64,000 nt of DNA from Bugula neritina (Eukaryota > Bryozoa > Gymnolaemata > Cheilostomatida > Bugulidae), in NCBI GenBank assembly GCA_964035545.1, contig CAXIUT010000230.1, positions 806,001 through 870,000 on the forward strand. Direction: 5' to 3'. Under the pieces are notes generated by a model. The model saw only the letters and a list, made by a program, of their open reading frames with translations. It made no database searches and was not told where the DNA came from. The position numbers and the translations under genes are program-made. This document shows positions 25,380-40,116 of the stretch, one piece after another; the stretch's first letter is position 1, and every line of letters begins with the position of its first letter.

Positions 25380-27723
25380 AATTACACTCTAACATACTGA
25401 AGTATACTGCAACATACTGAATTACACTCTAACATACTGAAATATGCTGTAGCATACTGAAATACACTGCAACACACCGAAGTGTACTGAAATACACTGC
25501 AACATACTGCAAGATACCGCAACCTACTGAAATACACTGTAACATATTGAAATACACTGCATCATACTGCAACATACTGAATTACACTGGAACATATTGA
25601 TATACACTGCAACACATTGAAATATAATGCAACACACTGAAACATACGGCAATATACCGAAATATACTGCGACACCTTGAAAAATACTGCAACATACGAA
25701 ATATACTGCAAGTGGTGCAACATACTGAAGTACAATGTGACACACTGGAATACACTGCAACATACTGCAACATACTGCAACATACTGAAATACACTGTAA
25801 CATATTGAAATACACTGCATCATACTGCAACATACTGAAAAACACTGGAACATATTGATATACACTGCAACTCATTGAAATATACTGCAACACACTGCAA
25901 CATACGGCAGCATACCGAAATATACTGCGACACCTTGAAAAATACTGCAACATACTGAAATATACTGCAAGTGGTGCAACATACTGAAATACACTGTGAC
26001 ATACTGAAACACACTGCAACATACTGCAAGATATTGCAACGTACGGAAATACAGTGTAACTTATTGAATTACACTGCATCATACTGCAACATACTGAGAT
26101 ACACCGGAACATATTGATATACACTGCAACACATTGAAATATACTGCAACACACTGAACCATATGGCAACATACCGAAATTTACTGCGACACGCTAAAAA
26201 ATACTGCAACATACGAATTATACTTCAAGTGGTGCAACATACTGAAATACATTGTGACACACTGAAATACACTGCAACATACTGCAACATACTGCAACAT
26301 ACTGAATTATTGTGCGACACATTGAAATATACTGCAACATATTGAAATATACCGTAACATACTGCAACATACTAAAATAGACTGCAACATAATGAAATAC
26401 ATTGCAACACATTAAAATATACTGCGACATACTGAAACATACTGCAACATGCTGAAATATACTGCAACATACTGAAATACACTATAACATATTGAAATAT
26501 ACTGCAACATACTGAATTACACTCTAACATACTGAAATATACTGCAACATACTGAATTACACTCTAACATACTGAAATATGCTGTAGCATACTGAAATAC
26601 ACTGCAACACACTGAAGTATACTGTAATACACTGAAATGTGATGCAACATACTGAATTATACTGCAACATAGTGCAACATACTCAAATACACTACAACAA
26701 ACTGCAACATACTGAAATACACTGGAACATATTGAAATACACTGCGACACATTGAAACATACTGCAACATACTGAAATACACTGTGACACATTGAAATAC
26801 ACTGCAACATACTGCAACATACTGCTACATACTGAAATACATTGCAACACAATAAAATATACTGCAACATACTGAAACATACTGCAACATACTGAAATAT
26901 ACTGCAACACACTGAAACATACGGCAACATACCGAAATGAACTGCGACACGTTGAAAATTACTGCAACATACTGAAATATACTGTGACGCCTTAAAATAT
27001 ACTGCAACATACTGAAATAGACTGCAAGTGGTGCAACATAGTGAAATACACTGTGACACACTGAAATGCACTGCAACATACTGCAACATACTGAAATATT
27101 GTGCGACACAATAAAATATACTGCAACATATTGAAATATACTGTAACATACTGCAACATACTAAAATACACTGCAACACATTAAAATATACCGCAACATA
27201 CTGAAGCATACTGCAACATACTGAAATACACTGTGACACACTGAAATACACTACAACATACTGCAACATACTAAAATACACTGGAACATACTGCAACATA
27301 CTGCAACATACTGAATCATTGTGCGACACATTGAAATATACTGCAACATATTGAAATATACCGTAACATACTGCAACATACTAAAATAGACTGCAACATA
27401 CTGAAATACATTGCAACACATTAAAATATACTGCGACATACTGAAACATACTGCAACATGCTGAAATATACTGCAACATACTGAAATACACTATAACATA
27501 TTGAAATATACTGCAACATACTGAATTACACTCTAACATACTGAAATATGCTGTAGCATACTGAAATACACTGCAACACACTGAAGTATACTGTAATACA
27601 CTGAAATGTGATGCAACATACTGAATTATACTGCAACATAGTGCAACATACTCAAATACACTACAACAAACTGCAACATACTGAAATACACTGGAACATA
27701 TTGAAATACACTGCGACACATTG
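25380..27723. repeat. 2.98-kb tandem repeat, unit 2
   Basis: Direct continuation of unit 1 in the same order: AATTACACTCTAACATACTG tail, triplet at 25,560, then tract B. It diverges near 27,723, where GCGACACATTGAAATATACT is followed by a module A head-like segment with CATAAGGTAACACAATG instead of the tract B sequence GAAACATACTGC. Confidence 0.86.
25560..26334. repeat. 258-bp repeat triplet s1-s2-s3
   Basis: Units start at 25,560, 25,818 and 26,077; CATATG near 26,160. s3 has GACACGCTAAAAAATACTGC, as do the copies at 16,314 and 22,577, in place of GACACACTAAAAAATACTGC. This groups the right members of the 1,135-bp pairs with this triplet. Confidence 0.9.
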
Positions 27724-28189
27724 AAATATACTGCAACAGACTGAAACATAAGGTAACACAATGAAGTATACTGCGACACATTAAAATATACTGCAACATA
27801 CTGAAATATACTGCAACATACTGAATTGTAATGTAATATACAGAAATGTACTGTAACATACTGAAATATACTGTAACAGACTGAAATATACTCTAACATA
27901 CCAAAATACACTGTAACATACTGAAATATACTGCAACATACTGCAACATACTGAATTACACTTGAACATAATGAAATACACTGCAACACATTGAAATATA
28001 CTGCAACATATCGGAATGAATGGTAAACTAGTGTAATATACTGTAACATAATGAAACATACCGGAACATACTGCAACGTATTAAAGCATAGTGTAACACA
28101 CTGAAATATACGGCAACATACCGAAATATACTGCAACACGTTGAAAAATATTGCAACATACTGAAATATACTGCGACGCCTTAAAATAT
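27724..28189. repeat. Mosaic segment with module A head/tract B markers
   Basis: Carries the TGTAATGTAATATAC stretch near 27,828 and ACTAGT near 28,027. From about 27,800 it matches 3,420 onward at offset 24,382, up to the truncated triplet at 28,643. The left junction at about 27,723 joins it to the 2.98-kb repeat. Confidence 0.8.
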
Positions 28190-29845
28190 ACTGCAACATA
28201 CTGAAATAGACTGCAAGTGGTGCAACATACTGAAATACACTGTGACACACTGAAATACACTGCAACGTACTGCAACATACTGCAACATACTGAAATATTG
28301 TGCGACACATTAAAATATACTGCAACATATTGAAATATACTGTAACATACTGCAACATGCTAAAATACACTGCAGCATACTGAAATACATTGCAACACAT
28401 TAAAATATACTGCGACATACTGAAACATACTGCAACATGCTGAAATATACTGCAACATACTGAAATACACTATAACATATTGAAATATACTGCAACATAC
28501 TGAATTACACTCTAACATACTGAAATATGCTGTAGCATACTGAAATGCACTGCAACACACTGAAGTATACTGAAATACACTGCAACATACTGCAAGATAC
28601 CGCAACCTACTGAAATACACTGTAACATATTGAAATACACTGCATCATACTGCAAAATACTGAATTACACTGGAACATATTGATATACACTGCAACACAT
28701 TGAAATATAATGCAACACACTGAAACATACGGCAATATACCAAAATATACTGCGACACCTTGAAAAATACTGCAACATACGAAATATACTGCAAGTGGTG
28801 CAACATACTCAAGTACAATGTGACACACTGAAATACACTGCAACATACTGCAACATACTGCAACATACTGAAATACACTGTAACATATTGAAATACACTG
28901 CATCATACTGCAACATACTGAAAAACACTGGAACATATTGATATACACTGCAGTTCATTGAAATATACAGCAACACACTGCAACATACGGCAGCATATCG
29001 AAATATACTGCGACACCTTGAAAAATACTGCAACATACTGAAATATACTGCAAGTGGTGCAACATACTGAAATACACTGTGACATACTGAAATACACTGC
29101 AACATACTGCAAGATATTGCAACGTACGGAAATACAGTGTAACTTATTGAATTACACTGCATCATACTGCAACATACTGAGATACACTGGAACATATTGA
29201 TATACACTGCAACATACTGAATTACACTCTAACATACTGAAATATACTGCGACACATTGCAATATACTGTAACATACTGAAATATGCTGTAGCACACTGA
29301 AATACACTGCAACTCACTGAATTATACTGCAACATACTGAAATACACTGTAACATATTGAAATATACTGCAACATACTGCAACATACTGAAATACACTGG
29401 AACATATTGAAATACACTGCAACAAATTGAAGTATACTGCAACACACTGAAACACACTGAAATACACTGCAAAACACTACAACATACTGAAACATACTGC
29501 AACATACTGAAATACACTACAACATACTGAAATATACTGCAACATACTGCACCATACTGAAATACACTGTAACATACTGAAATACACTGCAACATAATAC
29601 AATATATTGAAATACACTGCAACACATTGAAATATACTGCGACATACTGAAATACACTATAACATATTGAAATATACTGCAACATACTGAATTACACTCT
29701 AACATACTGAAATATACTGCAACATACTGAATTACACTCTAACATACTGAAATATGCTGTAGCATACTGAAATACACTGCAACACACTGAAGTATACTGT
29801 AATACACTGAAATGTGATGCAACATACTGAATTATACTGCAACAT
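28190..29845. repeat. 1,986-bp tandem repeat, unit 1
   Basis: Matches 30,176-31,831 at offset 1,986. It holds a partial triplet (28,643), a segment seen only in this family (about 29,216-29,690, with GACACATTGCAATATACTG and CATAATACAATATATTG), and the AATTACACTCTAACATACTG tail. The match is lost near 29,846, where this copy has CAACATAGTGC and unit 2 has CAACAAACTGC. Confidence 0.86.
28643..29215. repeat. Partial 258-bp triplet (s1, s2, start of s3)
   Basis: s1 at 28,643, s2 at 28,901 and s3 from about 29,159. s3 is cut about 55 bp in, after GATATACACTGCAAC, and replaced by ATACTGAATTACACTCTAAC. Identical truncations occur at 30,629 and 34,948, so they derive from one event. Confidence 0.86.
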
Positions 29846-30175
29846 AGTGCAACATACTCAAATACACTACAACAAACTGCAACATACTGAAATACACTGG
29901 AACATATTGAAATACACTGCGACACATTGAAACATACTGCAACATACTGAAATACACTGTGACACATTGAAATACACTGCAACATACTGCAACATACTGC
30001 AACATACTGAAATACATTGCAACACAATAAAATATACTGCAACATACTGAAACACACTGCAACATACTGAAATATACTGCAACACACTGAAACATACGGC
30101 AACATACCGAAATGAACTGCGACACGTTGAAAATTACTGCAACATACTGAAATATACTGTGACGCATTAAAAAAT

Positions 30176-31831
30176 ACTGCAACATACTGAAATAGACTGC
30201 AAGTGGTGCAACATAGTGAAATACACTGTGACACACTGAAATACACTGCAACGTACTGCAACATACTGCAACATACTGAAATATTGTGCGACACATTAAA
30301 ATATACTGCAACATATTGAAATATACTGTAACATACTGCAACATGCTAAAATACACTGCAGCATACTGAAATACATTGCAACACATTAAAATATACTGCG
30401 ACATACTGAAACATACTGCAACATGCTGAAATATACTGCAACATACTGAAATACACTATAACATATTGAAATATACTGCAACATACTGAATTACACTCTA
30501 ACATACTGAAATATGCTGTAGCATACTGAAATGCACTGCAACACACTGAAGTATACTGAAATACACTGCAACATACTGCAAGATACCGCAACCTACTGAA
30601 ATACACTGTAACATATTGAAATACACTGCATCATACTGCAAAATACTGAATTACACTGGAACATATTGATATACACTGCAACACATTGAAATGTAATGCA
30701 ACACACTGAAACATACGGCAATATACCGAAATATACTTCGACACCTTGAAAAATACTGCAACATACGAAATATACTGCAAGTGGTGCAACATACTCAAAT
30801 ACAATGTGACACACTGAAATACACTGCAACATACTGCAACATACTGCAACATACTGAAATACACTGTAACATATTGAAATACACTGCATCATACTGCAAC
30901 ATACTGAAAAACACTGGAACATATTGATATACACTGCAACTCATTGAAATATACAGCAACACACTGCAACATACGGCAGCATATCGAAATATACTGCGAC
31001 ACCTTGAAAAATACTGCAACATACTGAAATATACTGCAAGTGGTGCAACATACTGAAATACACTGTGACATACTGAAATACACTGCAACATACTACAAGA
31101 TATTGCAACGTACGGAAATACAGTGTAACTTATTGAATTACACTGCATCATACTGCAACATACTGAGATACACTGGAACATATTGATATACACTGCAACA
31201 TACTGAATTACACTCTAACATACTGAAATATACTGCGACACATTGCAATATACTGTAACATACTGAAATATGCTGTAGCACACTGAAATACACTGCAACT
31301 CACTGAAATATACTGCAACATACTGAAATACACTGTAACATATTGAAATATACTGCAACATACTGCAACATACTGAAATACACTGGAACATATTGAAATA
31401 CACTGCAACAAATTGAAGTATACTGCAACACACTGAAACACACTGAAATACACCGCAAAACACTACAACATACTGAAACATACTGCAACATACTGAAATA
31501 CACTACTACATACTGAAATATACCGCAACATACTGCACCATACTGAAATACACTGTAACATACTGAAATACACTGCAACATAATACAATATATTGAAATA
31601 CACTGCAACACATTGAAATATACTGCAACATACTGAAATACACTATAACATATTGAAATATACTGCAACATACTGAATTACACTCTAACATACTGAAATA
31701 TACTGCAACATACTGAATTACACTCTAACATACTGAAATATGCTGTAGCATACTGAAATACACTGCAACACACTGAAGTATACTGTAATACACTGAAATG
31801 TGATGCAACATACTGAATTATACTGCAACAA
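30176..31831. repeat. 1,986-bp tandem repeat, unit 2
   Basis: Second unit of the 1,986-bp repeat and also the left end of the 4.15-4.32-kb tandem. Private changes include ATACTTCGACACC near 30,735, which is shared with the copy at about 35,055 and so links this unit to the one 4,319 bp to the right. Confidence 0.86.
30629..31201. repeat. Partial 258-bp triplet (s1, s2, start of s3)
   Basis: Copy of the 28,643 block at +1,986, with the same truncated s3 and the same junction to ATACTGAATTACACTCTAAC. Confidence 0.86.
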
Positions 31832-31905
31832 ACTGCAACATACTGAACTACACTGGAACATATTGAAATACACTGCGACACATTGAAACATACTGCAACA
31901 TACTG

Positions 31906-34106
31906 AAATACACCGTAACATATCGAAATACACTGCAACATACTGCAACATACTGAAATGCACCGGAACATAATGGAATACCCTGCAACACATTGAAATA
32001 TACTGCAACAGACTGAAACATAAGGTAACGCAATGAAGTATACTGCGACACATTAAAATATACTGCAACATACTGAAACATACTGCAACATACTGAAATG
32101 TAATGTAATATACAGAAATGTACTGTAACATACTGAAATATACTGTAACAGACTGAAATATACTCTAACATACCGAAATACACTGTAACATACTGAAATA
32201 TACTGCAACATACTGCAACATACTGAATTACACTTGAACATAATGAAATACACTGCAACACATTGAAATATACTGCAACATATCGAAATGAATGGTAAAC
32301 TAGTGTAATATACTGTAACATAATGAAACATACCGGAACATACTGCAACGTATTAAAGCATAGTGTAACACACTGAAATATACGGCAACATACCGAAATA
32401 TACTGCAACACGTTGAAAAATACTGCAACATACTCAAATATACTGCAACATATTGAACTACACTGCTACACTCTGAAATATACTGCAACACACTGAAACA
32501 TACGGCAACATACTGAAATAAACTGCGACACGTTGAAAATTACTGCAACATACTGAAATATACTGCGACGCCTTAAAATATTCTGCAACATACTGAAATA
32601 GACTGCGACACCTTGAAAAATACTGCAACATACGAAATATACTGCAAGTGGTGCAACATACTGAAATACAATGTGACACACTGAAATACACTGCAACATA
32701 CTGCAACATACTGCAACATACTGAAATATTGTGCGACACATTGAAATATACTGCAACATATTGAAATATACTGTAACATACTGCAACATACTAAAATACA
32801 CTGCAGCATACTGGAATACATTGCAACACATTAAAATATACTGCGACATACTGAAACATACTGCAACATACTGAAATACACTATAACATATTGAAATATA
32901 CTGCAACATACTGAATTACACTCTAAGATGCTGAAATATGCTGTAGCATGCTGAAATACACTGCAACACACCGAAGTGTACTGAAATACACTGCAACATA
33001 CTGCAAGATACCGCAACCTACTGAAATACACTGTAACATATTGAAATACACTGCATCATACTGCAACATACTGAATTACACTGGAACATATTGATATACA
33101 CTGCAACACATTGAAATATAATGCAACACACTGAAACATACGGCAATATACCGAAATATACTGCGACACCTTGAAAAATACTGCAACATCTGGAATATAC
33201 TGCAAGTGGTGCAACATACTGAAGTACAATGTGACACACTGGAATACACTGCAACATACTGCAACATACTGCAACATACTGAAATACACTGTAACATATT
33301 GAAATACACTGCATCATACTGCAACATACTGAAAAACACTGGAACATATTGATATACACTGCAACTCATTGAAATATACTGCAACACACTGCAACATACG
33401 GCAGCATACCGAAATATACTGCGGCACCTTGAAAAATACTGCAACATACTGAAATATACTGCAAGTGGTGCAACATACTGAAATACACTGTGACATACTG
33501 AAACACACTGCAACATACTGCAAGATATTGCAACGTACGGAAATACAGTGTAACTTATTGAATTACACTGCATCATACTGCAACATACTGAGATACACCG
33601 GAACATATTGATATACACTGCAACACATTGAAATATACTGCAACACACTGAACCATATGGCAACATACCGAAATTTACTGCGACACACTAAAAAATACTG
33701 CAACATACGAATTATACTTCAAGTGGTGCAACATACTGAAATACATTGTGACACACTGAAATACACTGCAACATACTGCAACATACTGCAACATACTGAA
33801 TTATTGTGCGACACATTGAAATATACTGCAACATATTGAAATATACCGTAACATACTGCAACATACTAAAATAGACTGCAACATAATGAAATACATTGCA
33901 ACACATTAAAATATACTGCGACATACTGAAACATACTGCAACATGCTGAAATATACTGCAACATACTGAAATACACTATAACATATTGAAATATACTGCA
34001 ACATACTGAATTACACTCTAACATACTGAAATATACTGCAACATACTGAATTACACTCTAACATACTGAAATATGCTGTAGCATACTGAAATACACTGCA
34101 ACACAC
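31906..34106. repeat. Module A, copy 5 (head-truncated)
   Basis: Matches copy 1 from about base 110 on, at offset 31,796. Upstream of the junction the sequence is GACACATTGAAACATACTGC from tract B. ACTAGT near 32,299. The tail is of the copy 1 type (GAAGTATACTGTAATACACT), unlike copies 2 to 4. Confidence 0.87.
33054..33828. repeat. 258-bp repeat triplet s1-s2-s3
   Basis: Units start at 33,054, 33,312 and 33,571; CATATG near 33,654. s1 carries a private cluster, AACATCTGGAATATAC near 33,186, where other copies have AACATACGAAATATAC, so the usual 9-bp defective monomer is restored here to a 10-bp-like form by nearby changes. s2 has GCGGCACC near 33,421 in place of GCGACACC. Confidence 0.9.
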
Positions 34107-34947
34107 TGAAGTATACTGTAATACACTGAAATGTGATGCAACATACTGAATTATACTGCAACATAGTGCAACATACTCAAATACACTACAACAAACTGCA
34201 ACATACTGAAATACACTGGAACATATTGAAATACACTGCGACACATTGAAACATACTGCAACATACTGAAATACACTGTGACACATTGAAATACACTGCA
34301 ACATACTGCAACATACTGCAACATACTGAAATACATTGCAACACAATAAAATATACTGCAACATACTGAAACATACTGCAACATACTGAAATATACTGCA
34401 ACACACTGAAACATACGGCAACATACCGAAATGAACTGCGACACGTTGAAAATTACTGCAACATACTGAAATATACTGTGACGCCTTAAAATATACTGCA
34501 ACATACTGAAATAGACTGCAAGTGGTGCAACATAGTGAAATACACTGTGACACACTGAAATGCACTGCAACATACTGCAACATACTGCAACATACTGAAA
34601 TATTGTGCGACACAATAAAATATACTGCAACATATTGAAATATACTGTAACATACTGCAACATGCTAAAATACACTGCAGCATACTGAAATACATTGCAA
34701 CACATTAAAATATACTGCGACATACTGAAACATACTGCAACATGCTGAAATATACTGCAACATACTGAAATACACTATAACATATTGAAATATACTGCAA
34801 CATACTGAATTACACTCTAACATACTGAAATATGCTGTAGCATACTGAAATGCACTGCAACACACTGAAGTATACTGAAATACACTGCAACATACTGCAA
34901 GATACCGCAACCTACTGAAATACACTGTAACATATTGAAATACACTG

Positions 34948-35520
34948 CATCATACTGCAAAATACTGAATTACACTGGAACATATTGATATACACTGCAA
35001 CACATTGAAATATAATGCAACACACTGAAACATACGGCAATATACCGAAATATACTTCGACACCTTGAAAAATACTGCAACATACGAAATATACTGCAAG
35101 TGGTGCAACATACTCAAATACAATGTGACACACTGAAATACACTGCAACATACTGCAACATACTGCAACATATTGAAATACACTGTAACATATTGAAATA
35201 CACTGCATCATACTGCAACATACTGAAAAACACTGGAACATATTGATATACACTGCAACTCATTGAAATATACAGCAACACACTGCAACATACGGCAGCA
35301 TATCGAAATATACTGCGACACCTTGAAAAATACTGCAACATACTGAAATATACTGCAAGTGGTGCAACATACTGAAATACACTGTGACATACTGAAATAC
35401 ACTGCAACATACTACAAGATATTGCAACGTACGGAAATACAGTGTAACTTATTGAATTACACTGCATCATACTGCAACATACTGAGATACACTGGAACAT
35501 ATTGATATACACTGCAACAT
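34948..35520. repeat. Partial 258-bp triplet (s1, s2, start of s3)
   Basis: Third copy of the truncated triplet (also at 28,643 and 30,629). In its X-run near 35,171 one monomer reads AACATATTGAAATAC where the others read AACATACTGAAATAC. Confidence 0.86.
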
Positions 35521-36054
35521 ACTGAATTACACTCTAACATACTGAAATATACTGCGACACATTGCAATATACTGTAACATACTGAAATATGCTGTAGCAC
35601 ACTGAAATACACTGCAACTCACTGAAATATACTGCAACATACTGAAATACACTGTAACATATTGAAATATACTGCAACATACTGCAACATACTGAAATAC
35701 ACTGGAACATACTGAAATACACTGCAACATAATACAATATATTGAAATACACTGCAACACATTGAAATATACTGCAACATACTGAAATACACTATAACAT
35801 ATTGATATATACTGCAACATACTGAATTACACTCTAACATACTGAAATATACTGCAACATACTGAATTACACTCTAACATACTGAAATATGCTGTAGCAT
35901 ACTGAAATACACTGCAACACACTGAAGTATACTGTAATACACTGAAAGGTGATGCAACATACTGAATTATACTGCAACAAACTGCAACATACTGAACTAC
36001 ACTGGAACATATTGAAATACACTGCGACACATTGAAACATACTGCAACATACTG

Positions 36055-38255
36055 AAATACACCGTAACATATCGAAATACACTGCAACATACTGCAACAT
36101 ACTGAAATGCACCGGAACATAATGGAATACCCTGCAACACATTGAAATATACTGCAACAGACTGAAACATAAGGTAACGCAATGAAGTATACTGCGACAC
36201 ATTAAAATATACTGCAACATACTGAAACATACTGCAACATACTGAAATGTAATGTAATATACAGAAATGTACTGTAACATACTGAAATATACTGTAACAG
36301 ACTGAAATATACTCTAACATACCGAAATACACTGTAACATACTGAAATATACTGCAACATACTGCAACATACTGAATTACACTTGAACATAATGAAATAC
36401 ACTGCAACACATTGAAATATACTGCAACATATCGAAATGAATGGTAAACTAGTGTAATATACTGTAACATAATGAAACATACCGGAACATACTGCAACGT
36501 ATTAAAGCATAGTGTAACACACTGAAATATACGGCAACATACCGAAATATACTGCAACACGTTGAAAAATACTGCAACATACTCAAATATACTGCAACAT
36601 ATTGAACTACACTGCTACACTCTGAAATATACTGCAACACACTGAAACATACGGCAACATACTGAAATAAACTGCGACACGTCTAAAATTACTGCAACAT
36701 ACTGAAATATACTGCGACGCCTTAAAATATTCTGCAACATACTGAAATAGACTGCGACACCTTGAAAAATACTGCAACATACGAAATATACTGCAAGTGG
36801 TGCAACATACTGAAATACAATGTGACACACTGAAATACACTGCAACATACTGCAACATACTGCAACATACTGAAATATTGTGCGACACATTGAAATATAC
36901 TGCAACATATTGAAATATACTGTAACATACTGCAACATACTAAAATACACTGCAGCATACTGGAATACATTGCAACACATTAAAATATACTGCGACATAC
37001 TGAAACATACTGCAACATACTGAAATACACTATAACATATTGAAATATACTGCAACATACTGAATTACACTCTAAGATGCTGAAATATGCTGTAGCATGC
37101 TGAAATACACTGCAACACACCGAAGTGTACTGAAATACACTGCAACATACTGCAAGATACCGCAACCTACTGAAATACACTGTAACATATTGAAATACAC
37201 TGCATCATACTGCAACATACTGAATTACACTGGAACATATTGATATACACTGCAACACATTGAAATATAATGCAACACACTGAAACATACGGCAATATAC
37301 CGAAATATACTGCGACACCTTGAAAAATACTGCAACATACGAAATATACTGCAAGTGGTGCAACATACTGAAGTACAATGTGACACACTGGAATACACTG
37401 CAACATACTGCAACATACTGCAACATACTGAAATACACTGTAACATATTGAAATACACTGCATCATACTGCAACATACTGAAAAACACTGGAACATATTG
37501 ATATACACTGCAACTCATTGAAATATACTGCAACACACTGCAACATACGGCAGCATACCGAAATATACTGCGACACCTTGAAAAATACTGCAACATACTG
37601 AAATATACTGCAAGTGGTGCAACATACTGAAATACACTGTGACATACTGAAACACACTGCAACATACTGCAAGATATTGCAACGTACGGAAATACAGTGT
37701 AACTTATTGAATTACACTGCATCATACTGCAACATACTGAGATACACCGGAACATATTGATATACACTGCAACACATTGAAATATACTGCAACACACTGA
37801 ACCATATGGCAACATACCGAAATTTACTGCGACACACTAAAAAATACTGCAACATACGAATTATACTTCAAGTGGTGCAACATACTGAAATACATTGTGA
37901 CACACTGAAATACACTGCAACATACTGCAACATACTGCAACATACTGAATTATTGTGCGACACATTGAAATATACTGCAACATATTGAAATATACCGTAA
38001 CATACTGCAACATACTAAAATAGACTGCAACATAATGAAATACATTGCAACACATTAAAATATACTGCGACATACTGAAACATACTGCAACATGCTGAAA
38101 TATACTGCAACATACTGAAATACACTATAACATATTGAAATATACTGCAACATACTGAATTACACTCTAACATACTGAAATATACTGCAACATACTGAAT
38201 TACACTCTAACATACTGAAATATGCTGTAGCATACTGAAATACACTGCAACACAC
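36055..38255. repeat. Module A, copy 6 (head-truncated)
   Basis: Offset 35,945 from copy 1 and 4,149 from copy 5. ACTAGT near 36,448. Has GACACGTCTAAAATTACTG near 36,680 where other copies read GACACGTTGAAAATTACTG. Confidence 0.87.
37203..37977. repeat. 258-bp repeat triplet s1-s2-s3
   Basis: Units start at 37,203, 37,461 and 37,720; CATATG near 37,803. It lacks the private s1 cluster of the 33,054 triplet, so that cluster arose in the left unit after the 4.15-kb duplication, or was lost here by conversion. Confidence 0.9.
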
Positions 38256-38657
38256 TGAAGTATACTGTAATACACTGAAATGTGATGCAACATACTGAAT
38301 TATACTGCAACATAGTGCAACATACTCAAATACACTACAACAATTTGCAACATACTGAAATACACTGGAACATATTGAAATACACTGCGACACATTGAAA
38401 CATACTGCAACATACTGAAATACACTGTGACACATTGAAATACACTGCAACATACTGCAACATACTGCAACATACTGAAATACATTGCAACACAATAAAA
38501 TATACTGCAACATACTGAAACATACTGCAACATACTGAAATATACTGCAACACACTGAAACATACGGCAACATACCGAAATGAACTGCGACACGTTGAAA
38601 ATTACTGCAACATACTGAAATATACTGTGACGCCTTAAAATATACTGCAACATACTG

Positions 38658-40116
38658 AAATAGACTGCAAGTGGTGCAACATAGTGAAATACACTGTGAC
38701 ACACTGAAATGCACTGCAACATACTGCAACATACTGCAACATACTGAAATATTGTGCGACACAATAAAATATACTGCAACATATTGAAATATACTGTAAC
38801 ATACTGCAACATACTAAAATACACTGCAACACATTAAAATATACTGCAACATACTGAAACATACTGCAACATACTGAAATACACTGTGACACACTGAAAT
38901 ACACTACAACATACTGCAACATACTAAAATACACTGGAACATACTGCAACATACTGCAACATACTGAATCATTGTGCGACACATTGAAATATACTGCAAC
39001 ATATTGAAATATACCGTAACATACTGCAACATACTAAAATAGACTGCAACATACTGAAATACATTGCAACACATTAAAATATACTGCGACATACTGAAAC
39101 ATACTGCAACATGCTGAATTATACTGCAACATACTGAAATACACTATAACATATTGAAATATACTGCAACATACTGAATTACACTCGAACATACTGAAAT
39201 ATGCTGTAGCATACTGAAATACACTGCAACACACTGAAGTATACTGTAATACACTGAAATGTGATGCAACATACTGAATTATACTGCAACATAGTGCAAC
39301 ATACTCAAATACACTACAACAAACTGCAACATACTGAAATACACTGGAACATATTGAAATACACTGCGACAAATTGAAACATACTGCAACATACTGAAAT
39401 ACACTGTGACACATTGAAATACACTGCAACATACTGCAACATACTGCAACATACTGAAATACATTGCAACACATTAAAATATACTGCAACATACTGAAAC
39501 ATACTGCAACATACTGAAATATACTGCAACACACTGAAACATACGGCAACATACCGAAATAAACTGCGACACGTTGAAAATTACTGCAACATACTGAAAT
39601 ATACTGCGACGCCTTAAAATATACTGCAACATACTGAAATAGACTGCAAGTGGTGCAACATAGTGAAATACACTGTGACACACTGAAATACACTGCAACA
39701 TACTGCAACATACTGAAATATTGTGCGACACAATAAAATATACTGCAACATATTGAAATATACTGTAACATACTGCAACATACTAAAATACACTGCAACA
39801 CATTAAAATATACTGCAACATACTGAAACATACCGCAACATACTGAAATACACTGTGACACACTGAAATACACTACAACATACTGCAACATACTAAAATA
39901 CACTGGAACATACTGCAACATACTGCAACATACTGAATTACACTGGAACTTATTGATATACACTGCAACATATTGAAATATACTGCAACATACTGAAACA
40001 TACTGCAACATACTGAAATACACTGCAACACACTGAAGTATACTGTAATACACTGAAATGTAATGCAACATACTGAATTATACTGCAAAATAGTGCAACA
40101 TACTGAAATACACTGT
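38658..40116. repeat. Tract B-type array
   Basis: Matches 24,102-25,380 (offset 14,556 past the private 70-bp repeat) up to about 39,936, then 20,000-20,184 (offset 19,932), so it is itself a junction of two sources. AAGTGGTGC near 39,648. Another long open minus frame (345 codons, 39,034-40,071) lies mostly here. Confidence 0.82.

Larger units (their letters stand above)
30190..34508. repeat. 4.3-kb tandem repeat, unit 1
   Basis: Matches 34,509-38,657. The offset is 4,319 up to about 31,390 and 4,149 from about 31,561, because unit 2 lacks 170 bp. It includes the 1,986-bp unit, a module A copy lacking its first about 110 bp, a full triplet and a tract B segment. Confidence 0.87.
34509..38657. 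repeat. 4.15-kb tandem repeat, unit 2
   Basis: Second unit of the 4.3-kb tandem, 170 bp (17 monomers) shorter. The missing piece corresponds to 31,391-31,560 and its junction lies near 35,711. Homology continues about 150 bp into the next stretch, to about 38,807. Confidence 0.87.
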
